This document shows, piece after piece, positions 1 to 9,235 of a stretch of DNA of 64,000 bases. A program made the position numbers and the translations under genes. This stretch comes from Candidatus Marimicrobium litorale. Its GTDB lineage: Bacteria > Pseudomonadota > Gammaproteobacteria > Pseudomonadales > Halieaceae. How positions within the stretch are numbered: the stretch's first letter is position 1; every line of letters begins with the position of its first letter. The stretch covers positions 1,178,001 through 1,242,000 of the forward strand of contig NZ_SHNO01000001.1 of assembly GCF_026262645.1 (NCBI RefSeq), written 5' to 3'. Under the pieces are notes generated by a model. The model saw nothing but the letters and a program-made list of their open reading frames with translations. It did not search any database and was not told the origin of the DNA.

Positions 1-802
1 CCGGGCTGTAATTACCAATATTATGGATAAATCGGCTGACGTACTTGCCGAACACATCGTACTGGGTATTTCCTCCATTGGGGGAATCATGCGTTTCAAA
101 ATTATGGTAGGCCTCCATGAACGCCTCCTGAGCCGCCTTCCAGTTCGCAGGTAGCGTCTTCTGCACATGCACCTTGATTCGACGGCGCTCTAGAGGGAAA
201 TGTTGGAAGTGCTGGGGCAGGATATCCAGGTAACTTGCCAGAGGCTTCGCGTCCAGATCAAGATTGATAAAAACGAACCCTCCCCAAAGTTGGCAGTTGA
301 CGGCCTGCAGGTCATGCGTCTCGTTGCAGACATGGGGAAAATCCCAGCGACCTGGAATATTTCGGATAGAGCCGTCCAGCTCCCAGGACCAGCCGTGGAA
401 TGGGCAGGTAAACGCAGCGCCATAGCCACTGCCCTGCCCTCCCAGGATACGCGTACCCCGGTGTGTACAGGAGTTCAGGAAGGCCTGTATGGTATCGGGT
501 TTGGAACGAACCACGATGACCGAGTAGGGACCGATATCATAGGTATAGGTATCCCCCACGTCGGGCAGGTGTTCCTCGCGGCAGGCCCACTGCCAACTGC
601 GGGACCATAATTCGCGCACCTCGCGCTGGCGGTAGGATTCCGAGGTATATCTTTCGAAGGGGATATCGCCATCCCCGAGGAATTCATACTGACTATCCAG
701 TAACGGGTCGGGCGGCGCTATACTATCGGCTGACAGGGTGTCCAGTACGCTAGGGCCGCTGGCCCTGGCCTGCCCCGGAATTGGTTTTTGCTGTTTTGGC
801 AT
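1..802 (-). CDS. Aromatic ring-hydroxylating (Rieske) oxygenase alpha subunit, C-terminus cut by window edge
   Basis: The reverse strand stays open from an ATG at 800-802 to the left edge, giving 267 residues. The Rieske [2Fe-2S] ligands are visible as CTHRG (Cys112, His114) and CPFHGW (Cys133, His136). The region after about residue 200 (VHVQKTLPANWKAAQEAF, then EAYHNFETH) resembles the start of the catalytic SRPBCC domain that holds the mononuclear iron. Family members are usually 400-460 residues, so roughly a third is missing. These are the terminal oxygenases of multicomponent systems that hydroxylate aromatic or alicyclic rings or demethylate substrates; the substrate here cannot be read. 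The gene is divergent from a SnoaL-like pair, which suggests shared regulation. Confidence 0.9.
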   Translation of the reverse strand, partial: MPKQQKPIPGQARASGPSVLDTLSADSIAPPDPLLDSQYEFLGDGDIPFERYTSESYRQREVRELWSRSWQWACREEHLPDVGDTYTYDIGPYSVIVVRSKPDTIQAFLNSCTHRGTRILGGQGSGYGAAFTCPFHGWSWELDGSIRNIPGRWDFPHVCNETHDLQAVNCQLWGGFVFINLDLDAKPLASYLDILPQHFQHFPLERRRIKVHVQKTLPANWKAAQEAFMEAYHNFETHDSPNGGNTQYDVFGKYVSRFIHNIGNYSP

Positions 803-902
803 AGCGATGTGACACTCTCTGGATGTATGGACGCGATAGACATGGGTAGCGCGCCGATAATACAATCAGGTCTGCTTGTTTTTTTAAGTATGTACGCCTT
901 CG

Positions 903-919
903 CACCTGCAATGCAAGTG
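903..919. promoter_or_regulatory. Near-palindrome in the divergent Rieske/SnoaL promoter region
   Basis: CACcTGCAaTGCAaGTG is a 17-bp inverted repeat with one mismatched pair. It sits between the divergent starts at 802 and 956. Its size and symmetry suit a regulator site, but no regulator gene lies beside it, so this is only a candidate. Confidence 0.25.
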
Positions 920-955
920 CGTGGTGTCTTTTTGAACAGAACAGAGACTTATTAC

Positions 956-1489
956 ATGCCAGGTGAAAACAGTAATATCTCGATAACGCAGCAGACCGCA
1001 GACCGCCTCGCCATCGCAGACACGCTCTATCTGCACAGTCGAGGATTGGATCGCCTCGATGCGGTGGCACTTCGCGACGCGTACTGGCCCGAGTCTGAGG
1101 TTGACTATGGCAGCTACAAGGGCAATGCCCACGTCTTCGCTGAGTTGGTGATAGGCGCCCTGTCACAACAATACGAGCTGACTCGACACAGCCTGAGCAA
1201 TACGCTGATAGAGTTGTCAGGCAGCTCAGCTCTCTGCGAAAGCTGCGTTCACGCGGGCCACCTGCTGCCGGGCGCCAAGGAAGAGTTATTGTTTTACGGA
1301 CGCTACCTCGACAAAATGGAAAAACGCAGTAACCAGTGGAAAATTCTGCATCGGCAAGTCGTGGTCGACTGGATCAAGCGCCACCCGGTTGTCGACGAGC
1401 GCAACAGCGAAGCCTTCGATGCTTTGGCCAAAGGGACGCGTCGAGATAGCGACCCGCTATACTCTTTTCTTAGATCAGGAGAAACATAA
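956..1489 (+). CDS. SnoaL-like (NTF2-fold) protein, copy 1
   Basis: 177 residues from ATG 956. The same frame is open further upstream, but the upstream residues do not look like this family, and the second copy begins at the equivalent point. The protein has the SnoaL_4 pattern: an N-terminal helix (ADRLAIADTLYLHSRGLDRLD), a Trp/Asp-rich loop (AYWPESEVDYG), a conserved His (TRHSLSNTLIEL) and a C-terminal sheet (FYGRYLDKMEKR, HRQVVVDW). The fold is shared by cyclases, ketosteroid isomerases and the bile-acid dehydratase BaiE. The stop is 2 bases before the next ATG, so the two copies are co-transcribed. The reaction is unknown; a dehydratase or isomerase role on a cyclic substrate is an inference. 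Confidence 0.8.
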   Translation: MPGENSNISITQQTADRLAIADTLYLHSRGLDRLDAVALRDAYWPESEVDYGSYKGNAHVFAELVIGALSQQYELTRHSLSNTLIELSGSSALCESCVHAGHLLPGAKEELLFYGRYLDKMEKRSNQWKILHRQVVVDWIKRHPVVDERNSEAFDALAKGTRRDSDPLYSFLRSGET

Positions 1490-1491
1490 GC

Positions 1492-2010
1492 ATGGGCGAC
1501 AAGATTCAAGCGCTGGTTGATAAGCAGGAAATCTACGAGCTCTCCTGCCGGTATATGCGCGGACTGGATCGTTTAGACGAAAATCTACTGCGTGATGTTT
1601 TTTTCGATGATGCGTGGTGCGACTACGGCTTTACAGAGGGCACTGCAGGCGAATTTATAAAGTTTGCCCTCAGTGCGCTTCAGGATCATCACGCTAATCA
1701 GCACATGATCGGCAATGTACTGATTGAGCTGGAAGGTGACGAGGCCTATGGCGAAATTTATTTTCATGCCTATCATAAGATCAAAGCAGAGACGGGAGCG
1801 GGCTTTGAGGAGGTCATTATTGCTGGCCGTTACCTCGACCGTTATGAGAAACGTGACGGGGTCTGGAAATTCGCCTACCGTAGCGAAATAGTCGACTGGA
1901 GCAGGACCCAGCCCGCAGTAGACAGCTACTTTGATATGGCGCCTGACTGTTACCGGGGTGGTCGCCAAAACGACCGTGTCTACCAGCGCACTGATCGTCG
2001 TCGTAGCTAG
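1492..2010 (+). CDS. SnoaL-like (NTF2-fold) protein, copy 2
   Basis: 172 residues, paralogous to the gene just upstream. Matching blocks include YELSCRYMRGLDRLDENLLRD against YLHSRGLDRLD, NQHMIGNVLIELEGDEAYGE against TRHSLSNTLIEL, and IAGRYLDRYEKRDGVWKFAYR against FYGRYLDKMEKRSNQWKI. The conserved His of the NTF2 pocket is kept (QHMIGN). The pair probably arose by tandem duplication and may form a heteromer or act on related substrates. The spacing of 2 bases upstream and 8 bases to the ABC transporter downstream suggests one transcript. Function beyond the fold is not established. Confidence 0.82.
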   Translation: MGDKIQALVDKQEIYELSCRYMRGLDRLDENLLRDVFFDDAWCDYGFTEGTAGEFIKFALSALQDHHANQHMIGNVLIELEGDEAYGEIYFHAYHKIKAETGAGFEEVIIAGRYLDRYEKRDGVWKFAYRSEIVDWSRTQPAVDSYFDMAPDCYRGGRQNDRVYQRTDRRRS

Positions 2011-2018
2011 GTTATAAC

Positions 2019-3818
2019 ATGCAACACGGCAACTATGAGGTCGACCTCAAACAAAAAATCAATTGGCATGTGATCCGCATCATATGGCCCTATCTCATGG
2101 AACATCGGGCCAGAGTATATGTGGCTCTCGGCTGCCTGATCCTAGCCAAGCTAGCCAATGTAGTCGGTCCGTTTATACTCAAATATATTGTCGATGCACT
2201 GGAAACGGACGGCGGTAAACTTATTGCGGTGCCGATGACGCTGGTTTTCATATACGGCTTCGCCCGGTTCGCTAATGTGTTGCTGGGTGAGCTACGCGAC
2301 ACAGTCTTCGGGCGCGTTACCGAGCGGGCAATGCGAAAGCTCGGGCTCTCCGTATTCGTGCACCTGCACAATCTTGATCTCGAATTTCACCTGAACCGAC
2401 GCACAGGAGGTCTATCGCGGGACATCGAAAGAGGCACCACAGGAATCAGTTTCCTGATGCGATTTTTCATTTTTAATATCGTGCCTACCTTCATAGAAAT
2501 TTTTCTGGTCGTGGGAATCCTTTTGTACAACTATGGCTGGGGCTTCGCATTAATCACGCTAATTGCAGTGCTCGGCTATGTCTGGTTTTCTGTAGTCGCT
2601 ACTGAATGGCGAACTCGATTCGTGCGTGAGGCCAATGAGGCCGATTCTGCAACCAATACACGCGCGGTAGACAGCCTGCTGAATTTTGAGACGGTTAAAT
2701 ACTTCACCAATGAAGAATTCGAAGCTAAACGCTACGATTTCGAACTGGAACGGTGGGAAACTGCCCGGCGCAAGAATCGCCTCTCGCTTTTCTCGCTTAA
2801 CGGGGGACAGGCCCTTATTATTGCCACTGCGATGACGCTGATGATGTGGCTGGCAGCTCACAAGGTCGCCGGGGGAGCAATGACCATCGGTGACTTTGTG
2901 CTAATCAACGCCTTCATGATCCAGTTATTCCTTCCACTCAATTTCCTCGGTTTCGTGTACCGTGAGATAAAGGGCTCAATGGCCAATATTGAGCGCATGT
3001 TGGGGCTTTTAGAGGTCAGCACCAGCGTAGTCGACTTGCCTGACGCGAGCGAGCTGCCTCATGAATCAGCCGCTATTGAATTCAAGGATGTCTGTTTCTC
3101 TTACGGGCCTGATCGAAACATACTTGAGCGAGTCAATTTCACCATCAATCCTAACGAAAAGGTCGCGATAGTAGGCGCCAGCGGCGCGGGTAAATCCACT
3201 CTGGTCAAACTGTTGTTCAGATTTTACGACCTGAATTCGGGCGAAATTACTATCGGCGGAAAAGACATTAGCAAGGTCAGCAAGCAATCTCTGCGCAGCA
3301 TGATAGGAATCGTACCGCAGGACACAGTGCTATTTAACGATAGTATCCTCGAAAACGTGCGCTATGGCAGGCCGGAGGCGCCTGACGAGGAGGTGTTGAA
3401 CGCGATACGCCTGGCGCATCTGGATTCGTTCATCGCGCAATTGCCCGACGGTTACAACACTGCCGTAGGTGAAAGAGGGCTGAAACTCTCCGGCGGCGAG
3501 AAACAACGTGTCGCTATCGCTAGAACTATCCTGAAACGCTCGCCCGTTCTGGTGTTCGACGAGGCAACATCCTCGCTGGACAGCAAGTCAGAACAAGCCA
3601 TTCTCCAAGCGCTTAAGGAGGTCGCACGCGGGCACACCAGCATGGTTATCGCCCATCGACTTTCCACGGTTGTAGACGCAGATAAAATTGTGGTTTTGGA
3701 CCAGGGGCGCGTGATAGAGCAAGGTACCCACAAGCAACTGATTGCTCGAAGCGGCGTGTATGCCATGCTTTGGCTGACCCAACAAAAAGAGGATCAACAA
3801 AAAGCCTTGGAGCACTAA
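2019..3818 (+). CDS. Atm1/HMT-type ABC exporter (fused membrane and ATPase domains)
   Basis: 599 residues. An N-terminal six-helix membrane domain (about residues 20-320) is fused to an ABC ATPase. The Walker A GASGAGKST is at about 386-394, the signature LSGGEKQRVAIART starts at about 490, and the Walker B VLVFDEATSSLD is at about 510. The C-terminal half contains the Q-loop, H-loop (AHRLST) and D-loop. Length and sequence style (KINWHVIRIIWPYL, FETVKYFTNEEFEA) match the Atm1/ABCB7/HMT1 branch, which exports glutathione-linked sulfur or metal compounds across the inner membrane. It would work as a homodimer. It follows the SnoaL pair by 8 bases, which is unusual company for this family. A role in exporting a product of that operon is possible but unproven. 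Confidence 0.9.
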   Translation: MQHGNYEVDLKQKINWHVIRIIWPYLMEHRARVYVALGCLILAKLANVVGPFILKYIVDALETDGGKLIAVPMTLVFIYGFARFANVLLGELRDTVFGRVTERAMRKLGLSVFVHLHNLDLEFHLNRRTGGLSRDIERGTTGISFLMRFFIFNIVPTFIEIFLVVGILLYNYGWGFALITLIAVLGYVWFSVVATEWRTRFVREANEADSATNTRAVDSLLNFETVKYFTNEEFEAKRYDFELERWETARRKNRLSLFSLNGGQALIIATAMTLMMWLAAHKVAGGAMTIGDFVLINAFMIQLFLPLNFLGFVYREIKGSMANIERMLGLLEVSTSVVDLPDASELPHESAAIEFKDVCFSYGPDRNILERVNFTINPNEKVAIVGASGAGKSTLVKLLFRFYDLNSGEITIGGKDISKVSKQSLRSMIGIVPQDTVLFNDSILENVRYGRPEAPDEEVLNAIRLAHLDSFIAQLPDGYNTAVGERGLKLSGGEKQRVAIARTILKRSPVLVFDEATSSLDSKSEQAILQALKEVARGHTSMVIAHRLSTVVDADKIVVLDQGRVIEQGTHKQLIARSGVYAMLWLTQQKEDQQKALEH

Positions 3819-3923
3819 TCCGAAGGATACGGTGATAAACCATTACTTGACACCGTGAATCTTTAACTCGAGCATCGAGCTGAATCACTCTTCGCCCGCT
3901 TATTGTTGATAACATTTTAAAAA

Positions 3924-4931
3924 ATGAAAAAAATTAATATCGTTGCCTGGCACAATGGCGGAGGGCTCAGTCGAGATGTAGATATTCTCGTGAGCGCTCT
4001 GTCTCCCGATGAATTTGATATCACGCTCAACGGGCAATCAGTCCGTGAGGCCCCTGTTCTGAACCGCAGAATTTATCACCGCATCAGGAATCGCGGAAAA
4101 ACTATTTTCCAACGGCACCATAGAGATAATACTCCCTACGACATTAACCTTTTTATTGAAGACATCGTGCCTGGACTGTTTGGGTTTGCGTCTAAAAATT
4201 TTTTTCTTCCCAACCCTGAATGGTTCAAGCCGAATCAGCGAAAACACTTAACCGGTATTGATCGTGTCCTGTGTAAAACGCGCAATGCAGTCTCCATATA
4301 TGAGGCAATGGGCAGCAACTGCGTCTTCATCAGCTTTACATCAGACGACCGACTAGAAAGCGACGTGACACGGCGCCATGACAAGGCGTGCCTGCATCTT
4401 GCAGGGCGAAGCTGGCAAAAAGGAACTAGGGCGCTCACAGACTTGTGGCAGCAACATCCAGAATGGCCTACGCTTAGCGTTGTGCAAAACGCCAAAACTT
4501 ATCATCAATCCAGCGTGACGCCTGTTAAGGCGTCAAATATAGACCACATTTTGGAACATGTGGATGATACAAATCTAAAGCATCTGCAAAACAGCCACCG
4601 AATCCACCTCTGCCCCTCCGAGGCCGAGGGTTTCGGTCACTGTATCGCGGAAGCCATGAGTTGTCGTGCGTTAACACTAACAACCAACGCCCCACCCATG
4701 AACGAACTCATTGCCCCGGACCGAGGCATATTAGTCGGCTACTCTCGCTCTACACCGCAATGCGCGGGTGAAAGTTTTTTTGTCAATCCTGACGACTTGA
4801 AAGATAAGGTGCACAAGATACTCACGATGACTGAGGCTCAAATATCGCACCTCGGCGAATCTGCCAGATCATGGTATGAGTTTAATGATCGAGAGTTTCG
4901 CAACGCGCTTGTCGTTGCATTGTGTCAATAG
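3924..4931 (+). CDS. GT-B glycosyltransferase (GT4-like)
   Basis: 335 residues. The C-terminal half carries the glycosyltransferase group 1 signature for nucleotide-sugar binding: LCPSEAEGFGHCIAEAMSC followed by APPMNEL, including the E-x7-E type motif. The N-terminus (KINIVAWHNGGGLSRDVDIL) is compatible with the acceptor-binding Rossmann domain. There is no signal peptide or membrane segment, so the enzyme is cytosolic or peripheral. It stands alone, 105 bases after the ABC exporter and followed by an empty stretch; donor and acceptor cannot be told. The run of A residues before the ATG and the lack of a clear Shine-Dalgarno leave the start slightly uncertain. Confidence 0.78.
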   Translation: MKKINIVAWHNGGGLSRDVDILVSALSPDEFDITLNGQSVREAPVLNRRIYHRIRNRGKTIFQRHHRDNTPYDINLFIEDIVPGLFGFASKNFFLPNPEWFKPNQRKHLTGIDRVLCKTRNAVSIYEAMGSNCVFISFTSDDRLESDVTRRHDKACLHLAGRSWQKGTRALTDLWQQHPEWPTLSVVQNAKTYHQSSVTPVKASNIDHILEHVDDTNLKHLQNSHRIHLCPSEAEGFGHCIAEAMSCRALTLTTNAPPMNELIAPDRGILVGYSRSTPQCAGESFFVNPDDLKDKVHKILTMTEAQISHLGESARSWYEFNDREFRNALVVALCQ

Positions 4932-5390
4932 AGTATCTTGATTGGCTATCACGTGCCTGGTGAGCTATGCATTAACGTCGAATAGCGTGCGACCCCACTG
5001 GCGGTTCTCACTTCGACATTGACCCAATTGCAGTGCTCACCCACGTTTCTGAGAATTTTCGATTAGCAGTGTAGTTTTCAGGCAAAGTCATAACGGAAAC
5101 ACCAGCTCATAGGAATTCTTTAAGCGATTCGTTGACTGTGGATTACCCTGAGCCCTCGAGTCGCCACAAGATCTCTTGCTTCAGCCTGGCGATTCCGATT
5201 ACCTCTGTAGCAGCAGAGCTGCGTGGAGAGTGCACCCTGATTACCAGCACATCAGGCTGACTCTGTAAGCGACTCACCGAGAGATAATGCAACCACAAAG
5301 GCCGGGGCTCGCACGGGGCATATCCGCGAGAGATACCGATTAATTCTGCCCGTGCGAAACTCCATAGAGGCTCTCTCGCGTCAGCGAATA
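4932..5390. other. Intergenic region without a recognised gene
   Basis: About 460 bases between the glycosyltransferase stop and the convergent SDR stop. No credible ORF or RNA gene is seen. One imperfect inverted repeat (TCGCACGGGGCA at 5309-5320 against TGCCCGTGCGA at 5347-5357, one bulged G) lies just past the SDR stop on the reverse strand and could end that transcript, but it lacks a T tract. Confidence 0.5.
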
Positions 5391-6215
5391 CTACTCGTCC
5401 AAGCCACGCTGGCCAGCATGCAGCAAAATATCGGCTTCTTGAGAGAAGAACGGTGGTGGCTCTGCTCCGGTGGTCTCACCCGCATCAATGACCAGAGTAT
5501 GTCCGGTCACATAGCGGGCGTCGTCACTGAGCAAGTACAGTATACCGTTGGCAATATCCTCAGGCATGCAGGCAAAACCCAGGGGTGAGCCTGCGGCTAT
5601 AAAATCGGCAGTGGTTTCCGGATTATTGTCGCCAAGAGCGCTCGTCATAGGCGTTACCGTGCCTCCGGGGGCAACTGCATTAACGCGTATCCCCAACCTC
5701 GACAGCTCACAGGCGGCGCTCTTGGTAAGACCTATAACACCATGCTTGGCCATAGTGTAAACATGGGGCCCTAAACCGCCCATCACGCCCGCCGTGCTTG
5801 CAAGCGAAACGATAGCGCCGCGCTTCTGAAGTTTCATTGCCCTCGCTGCATGTTTGGTGCCAAGAAAAACCGCCCGAGACAATATTGACATTGTGTGATC
5901 AAACGCCTCAGCGCTAGTCTCCATAATCGAGCCTATCGCTCCGACAACACCGGCGTTGTTTACCATCCCCGTTAGAGGACCAAACGTTTCACCGGCACAA
6001 TCCACTGCACCGGCAATATCCTCCTCTCGAGTCACATCGGTATGGTGAAACACCGCAGCGGCGCCCAGCTCAGAAGCCAGTGCCCGCCCCCGGTCATCCT
6101 GCAGGTCGGCAATCACTGCGCTGCCTCCCGCGGCAACGACAGCTCGTACGGTTGCCTCTCCGATACCACTGGCACCCCCCGTTACGACGACACACCCACC
6201 ATCAAGTCTGGTCAT
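5391..6215 (-). CDS. Short-chain dehydrogenase/reductase (SDR)
   Basis: 274 residues, a classical NAD(P)-dependent SDR. The cofactor motif TGGASGIGEA is near residue 12 and acidic IADLQDD follows the second strand, which favours NAD. NNAGVVG and the catalytic Ser/Tyr/Lys set (LASTAGVMG, then YTMAKHG) are present. The C-terminus ends with the usual GHTLVIDAGE and then a tail of about 25 residues (PPPFFSQEADILLHAG) not typical of the family. Likely role: oxidation of a hydroxyl group on a lipid or steroid-like substrate, inferred from the surrounding gene content. It is monocistronic, divergent from the acyltransferase gene. Confidence 0.88.
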   Translation of the reverse strand: MTRLDGGCVVVTGGASGIGEATVRAVVAAGGSAVIADLQDDRGRALASELGAAAVFHHTDVTREEDIAGAVDCAGETFGPLTGMVNNAGVVGAIGSIMETSAEAFDHTMSILSRAVFLGTKHAARAMKLQKRGAIVSLASTAGVMGGLGPHVYTMAKHGVIGLTKSAACELSRLGIRVNAVAPGGTVTPMTSALGDNNPETTADFIAAGSPLGFACMPEDIANGILYLLSDDARYVTGHTLVIDAGETTGAEPPPFFSQEADILLHAGQRGLDE

Positions 6216-6352
6216 AAATCACTCCTCAATCAGCTCGTATTCTCTTATACTCTGACTCGCATCAGGCAAACCGCCAAAAGCTCGCGCCGCAAGGCAAACC
6301 GCATGCGGTTCATCACGTTACCATCTCGTTCCCTTCCCTATAAGGCTAATAG

Positions 6353-6925
6353 ATGAAAAAACATGTCGCGCGTTGGCTGCTCGGCCTTTTCGGCTGGGAT
6401 ATTATCGGCGATCGCCCCGACCATGCCCGCTATGTGCTGATCGCGGCACCGCACACCTCTAACTGGGATTTCCCCCTCATGCTGCTATTTGCCGCAGCCT
6501 TCGATATTAGGGTTTCATGGATGGCGAAGCATGGGTTGTTTCGCCCGCCATTCGGTGCAGTAATGCGCGCCTTGGGGGGTATATCGGTGAGACGGCATGA
6601 GCAAAACAATCTTGTTTCGCAACTGGCCGAGCAGTTCGAACAACAGAAGCAGCTTGTACTGGTGGTTCCGACAGAGGGCACCCGAGAGTGGTCTGATCAC
6701 TGGAAGTCGGGCTTTTACCGGATCGCCCTCGCAGCCAAGGTGCCAATTGTGCCTTCATTCCTCGACTTCAAACGCCGACAGGGAGGCTTTGGGCCGGCGC
6801 TCTTGCCCAGCGGCGATGTAGAAGCCGACATGACATATTTCAGGGGCTTTTATCATGGCATGCAAGGAAAATTCCCGGAAAAGTTCGGTCCCATCAGACT
6901 GCAGGAAGAAGACGATAGGGCATGA
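6353..6925 (+). CDS. PlsC-like 1-acyl-glycerol-3-phosphate acyltransferase family protein
   Basis: 190 residues, shorter than typical PlsC (about 240). The acyltransferase HX4D motif is seen as PHTSNWDF, the substrate-binding block as PTEGTR, and the region between (FRPPFGAVMRALGGISVRR) fits motif II. It would transfer an acyl chain to a lysophospholipid or another hydroxyl at the inner membrane. This compact, divergent branch is common in marine gammaproteobacteria (recollection, not checked). An AAGG sequence precedes the ATG by about 7 bases. The following SRPBCC gene is 73 bases downstream. Confidence 0.85.
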   Translation: MKKHVARWLLGLFGWDIIGDRPDHARYVLIAAPHTSNWDFPLMLLFAAAFDIRVSWMAKHGLFRPPFGAVMRALGGISVRRHEQNNLVSQLAEQFEQQKQLVLVVPTEGTREWSDHWKSGFYRIALAAKVPIVPSFLDFKRRQGGFGPALLPSGDVEADMTYFRGFYHGMQGKFPEKFGPIRLQEEDDRA

Positions 6926-6998
6926 ACCCAGCGGCTTGGCGCTTCTGTTTGATCCGAGTACGGTATAAGCTTGCGCAAACCCACGTAGAGGCAGCGAC

Positions 6999-7502
6999 AT
7001 GACTGAAACAGTCTCCGCGCAAGCAATCATAGATATCCCGCTGAATGAGGCCTGGGAAAAGCTCAGCGATATTTCAGTGGCTCACCATTATGTGCCCGGG
7101 CTAGTAAAGACGGAGATCATAACTGATCAGCGAACCGGTATCGGCGCTAGCCGCTACGTCTATCGAAGCGAGAAAAGCTATATCCAAGAAACTGTTGAGG
7201 AATGGCAAGAAGACGAGGGATTCCTCATTAGGCTCCACAAGGGGGAAAAACCGGCTCCTCCGTTTCGCGAGGCCTGGTTTCGCTACGCTCTTTCGCCGCA
7301 GGGCCCCCACTCCACCCTGTTCATCGCGCAGATGCGTTACGACATGCCCTGGGGCCGTCTCGGTCAGTGGCTGGGATCGAAAATGGCGGGCTTTGTGCAG
7401 TCAACCATTGCGGATGTCGCCATGTCGATGAAGCTTTATTACGAAACAGAGCAACCTACCACCTCCGGCGCCCTCAAAGCCTATAAGGCAGCGCAACGTT
7501 AG
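6999..7502 (+). CDS. SRPBCC-family (polyketide cyclase/START-like) protein
   Basis: 167 residues. The pattern is that of the polyketide_cyc2/SRPBCC fold: an N-terminal strand and helix (VSAQAIIDIPLNEAWEKLSD), GASRYVYRSEKSYIQETV, a middle strand (GFLIRLHKGEKPAPP) and a long C-terminal helix (MAGFVQSTIADVAMSMKLYYE). The fold forms a hydrophobic pocket and commonly binds lipids or polyketides. No catalytic residues can be named. It runs toward the DUF1302 gene, whose stop is 9 bases away on the other strand. Confidence 0.8.
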   Translation: MTETVSAQAIIDIPLNEAWEKLSDISVAHHYVPGLVKTEIITDQRTGIGASRYVYRSEKSYIQETVEEWQEDEGFLIRLHKGEKPAPPFREAWFRYALSPQGPHSTLFIAQMRYDMPWGRLGQWLGSKMAGFVQSTIADVAMSMKLYYETEQPTTSGALKAYKAAQR

Positions 7503-7510
7503 GCTGACAC

Positions 7511-9235
7511 TCAGAACGTTCGTTTCACGGTGAAAGAGACGTTGTCTCTATCCTTGATATAAGCCGCAGGACCAAATTTCTGTGGGCCAAAGAAAAAGTT
7601 GTAATTCAGCGCCATGCTCCAGGTCTGGTCCACATCAATTGCAAAGCCAGCGCTGCCGTTGCCCACGCGTTCATTACCGCCCGCCGAATTGGGTGCCTGC
7701 TTGCCTTTGATGGCATAGCTGATACTCAGCGGCGTGGTAAGATCCCAGCCTGGACGAACCTGATACCACGTCGGCGCAAAGATAGCGCCAATGTGCGTGT
7801 TCCAGTCATCCTCATTGATCAGCGGATTGGCCTTATCTTCAAACTGTCCATAATGCAGTAGACGCGAAAATGTCATCTCTACAATATAACGGCCACCATC
7901 CCATATCCCCCAGTCGGGACTGAGAAAACCAAGACCATTCACAATAATGTGTACCGTATCTCCGGTCGGACCCGGGTAACGATCTCCGGGGTTCACATCG
8001 TCCGCACTGTCATAAGGTTGCGTAAGCGAGGCTTCCTGCCCAGGGTTGAGCGCATTGTTGTTGCGGTAAACAAAATCCGCTCCCCAGCTGATGTCCCACA
8101 TCTGCTTGGACAAAGACACCCCGAATGTATCGATATCATCCTTGTACACCCAGCCATAGCGACCGATGAGCACCGCGTTGGCATTCGCGGCCAGTGCCAA
8201 CTCATCTGCGCCTAGATTGTCGCCCGCCGTAGTCGAGTAGAGACCGCTGGTCAGGCGGTCGGTATTGTTCAAGTAAATGAATGCGGTCTCCAGATCCAGC
8301 GACTCGAAGTAATACTGAATATTGATACCCCAATCGCCAGAATCACGGCTCTTGTAGTCAGTGGCAATAAACCCGGCACGCGATGACGTTTCATCGCCAG
8401 GCAAAACGGTAAAAAATTCGGAATTCTCCGTTAAGACTTCCGCCAGGCTGAAGTAGGTTCCGCCCTCTGGCCAACGCAGAGGCTCAAAGCCGGTGGCATA
8501 GTATGCGCTGACCGAAAGCTTGTCAGTGAACTGCCAGACTGTCGAAATTTTCTCATTTGGGATAAAGAGCTCCTTGACCTCTGTACCGGGAGCACCGAAC
8601 CCCTTGGAGACGTCGATCGCCGCCATGGATCCCGCAAAACCATGTATTGCACCAATGGTCAGAAAACTCTGGCCCCAATAAAGCGTGTGACGTCCTATGC
8701 GCACATTCGCGGCAACATCGCCCACGTCGAAGTTTGCGAAGAGAAAGGCATCCAACAGTTCCGAACCGCGGTAATGGAGATCCTTCGCTTTACTTGTCCA
8801 CTTGCCAGGGCCCACTGACAATGAGCCCCACGTGGAATCCGCCGCCGGGAAGCCCTTTGTAGGACCCGTTCTTGGTCCATTATTATGGCCACTGTACCCG
8901 TGGTCATACCAGGCGGCGGCACTGACTCGGAAACCCAGCGCATCTTTCCAGACAAGATCAAATTCAGACAATAGATCAACCCGCTCGCTGACAAATTTAT
9001 CCTTGCGCACTGAATAGGTACTGTCATCCGCCACTGCCGCTGCGGCAGAAGGCACCGCTCGCTGAGGATCGTATACAGACGGATCCTGATTCTCTACGCG
9101 GTACATCAGGTTACCCTTCAGGCGGTTGTCCCAACGGATTGCCCAATCGTCAGAGGTATCGAATTTGAAAGCCTGTGCCTGCAGACTGACACTGGCGGCA
9201 ACCGCCAGTAACGAGAAAGAAATCAGCTTTTTCAT
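7511..9235 (-). CDS. DUF1302 family outer-membrane beta-barrel protein
   Basis: 574 residues. The signal peptide MKKLISFSLLAVAASVSLQA is cleaved near AQA-FKF. The mature protein begins with the DUF1302 hallmark (DDWAIRWDNRLKGNLMYRVE) and shows alternating aromatic/polar strands, for example VRIGRHTLYWGQSF and WDISWGADFVYR, ending in a terminal Phe (VSFTVKRTF), the usual C-terminal signature of BAM-inserted barrels. DUF1302 proteins are commonly encoded with a DUF1329 protein, an RND/MMPL transporter and a YCF48-like protein; two of those partners are directly upstream here. Probable role: outer-membrane passage of a hydrophobic compound. Biochemical function of the family is not established. 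Confidence 0.9.
   Translation of the reverse strand: MKKLISFSLLAVAASVSLQAQAFKFDTSDDWAIRWDNRLKGNLMYRVENQDPSVYDPQRAVPSAAAAVADDSTYSVRKDKFVSERVDLLSEFDLVWKDALGFRVSAAAWYDHGYSGHNNGPRTGPTKGFPAADSTWGSLSVGPGKWTSKAKDLHYRGSELLDAFLFANFDVGDVAANVRIGRHTLYWGQSFLTIGAIHGFAGSMAAIDVSKGFGAPGTEVKELFIPNEKISTVWQFTDKLSVSAYYATGFEPLRWPEGGTYFSLAEVLTENSEFFTVLPGDETSSRAGFIATDYKSRDSGDWGINIQYYFESLDLETAFIYLNNTDRLTSGLYSTTAGDNLGADELALAANANAVLIGRYGWVYKDDIDTFGVSLSKQMWDISWGADFVYRNNNALNPGQEASLTQPYDSADDVNPGDRYPGPTGDTVHIIVNGLGFLSPDWGIWDGGRYIVEMTFSRLLHYGQFEDKANPLINEDDWNTHIGAIFAPTWYQVRPGWDLTTPLSISYAIKGKQAPNSAGGNERVGNGSAGFAIDVDQTWSMALNYNFFFGPQKFGPAAYIKDRDNVSFTVKRTF

Noticed and set aside
200-610. 136-codon forward ORF inside the Rieske gene
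   Set aside because: It is antisense to the clear Rieske motifs and shows no domain pattern.
788-955. N-terminal extension of the first SnoaL-like gene
   Set aside because: The frame is open from 788, but the residues do not resemble the family; the paralogous gene starts at the equivalent of 956, and this extension would overlap the start of the divergent Rieske gene.
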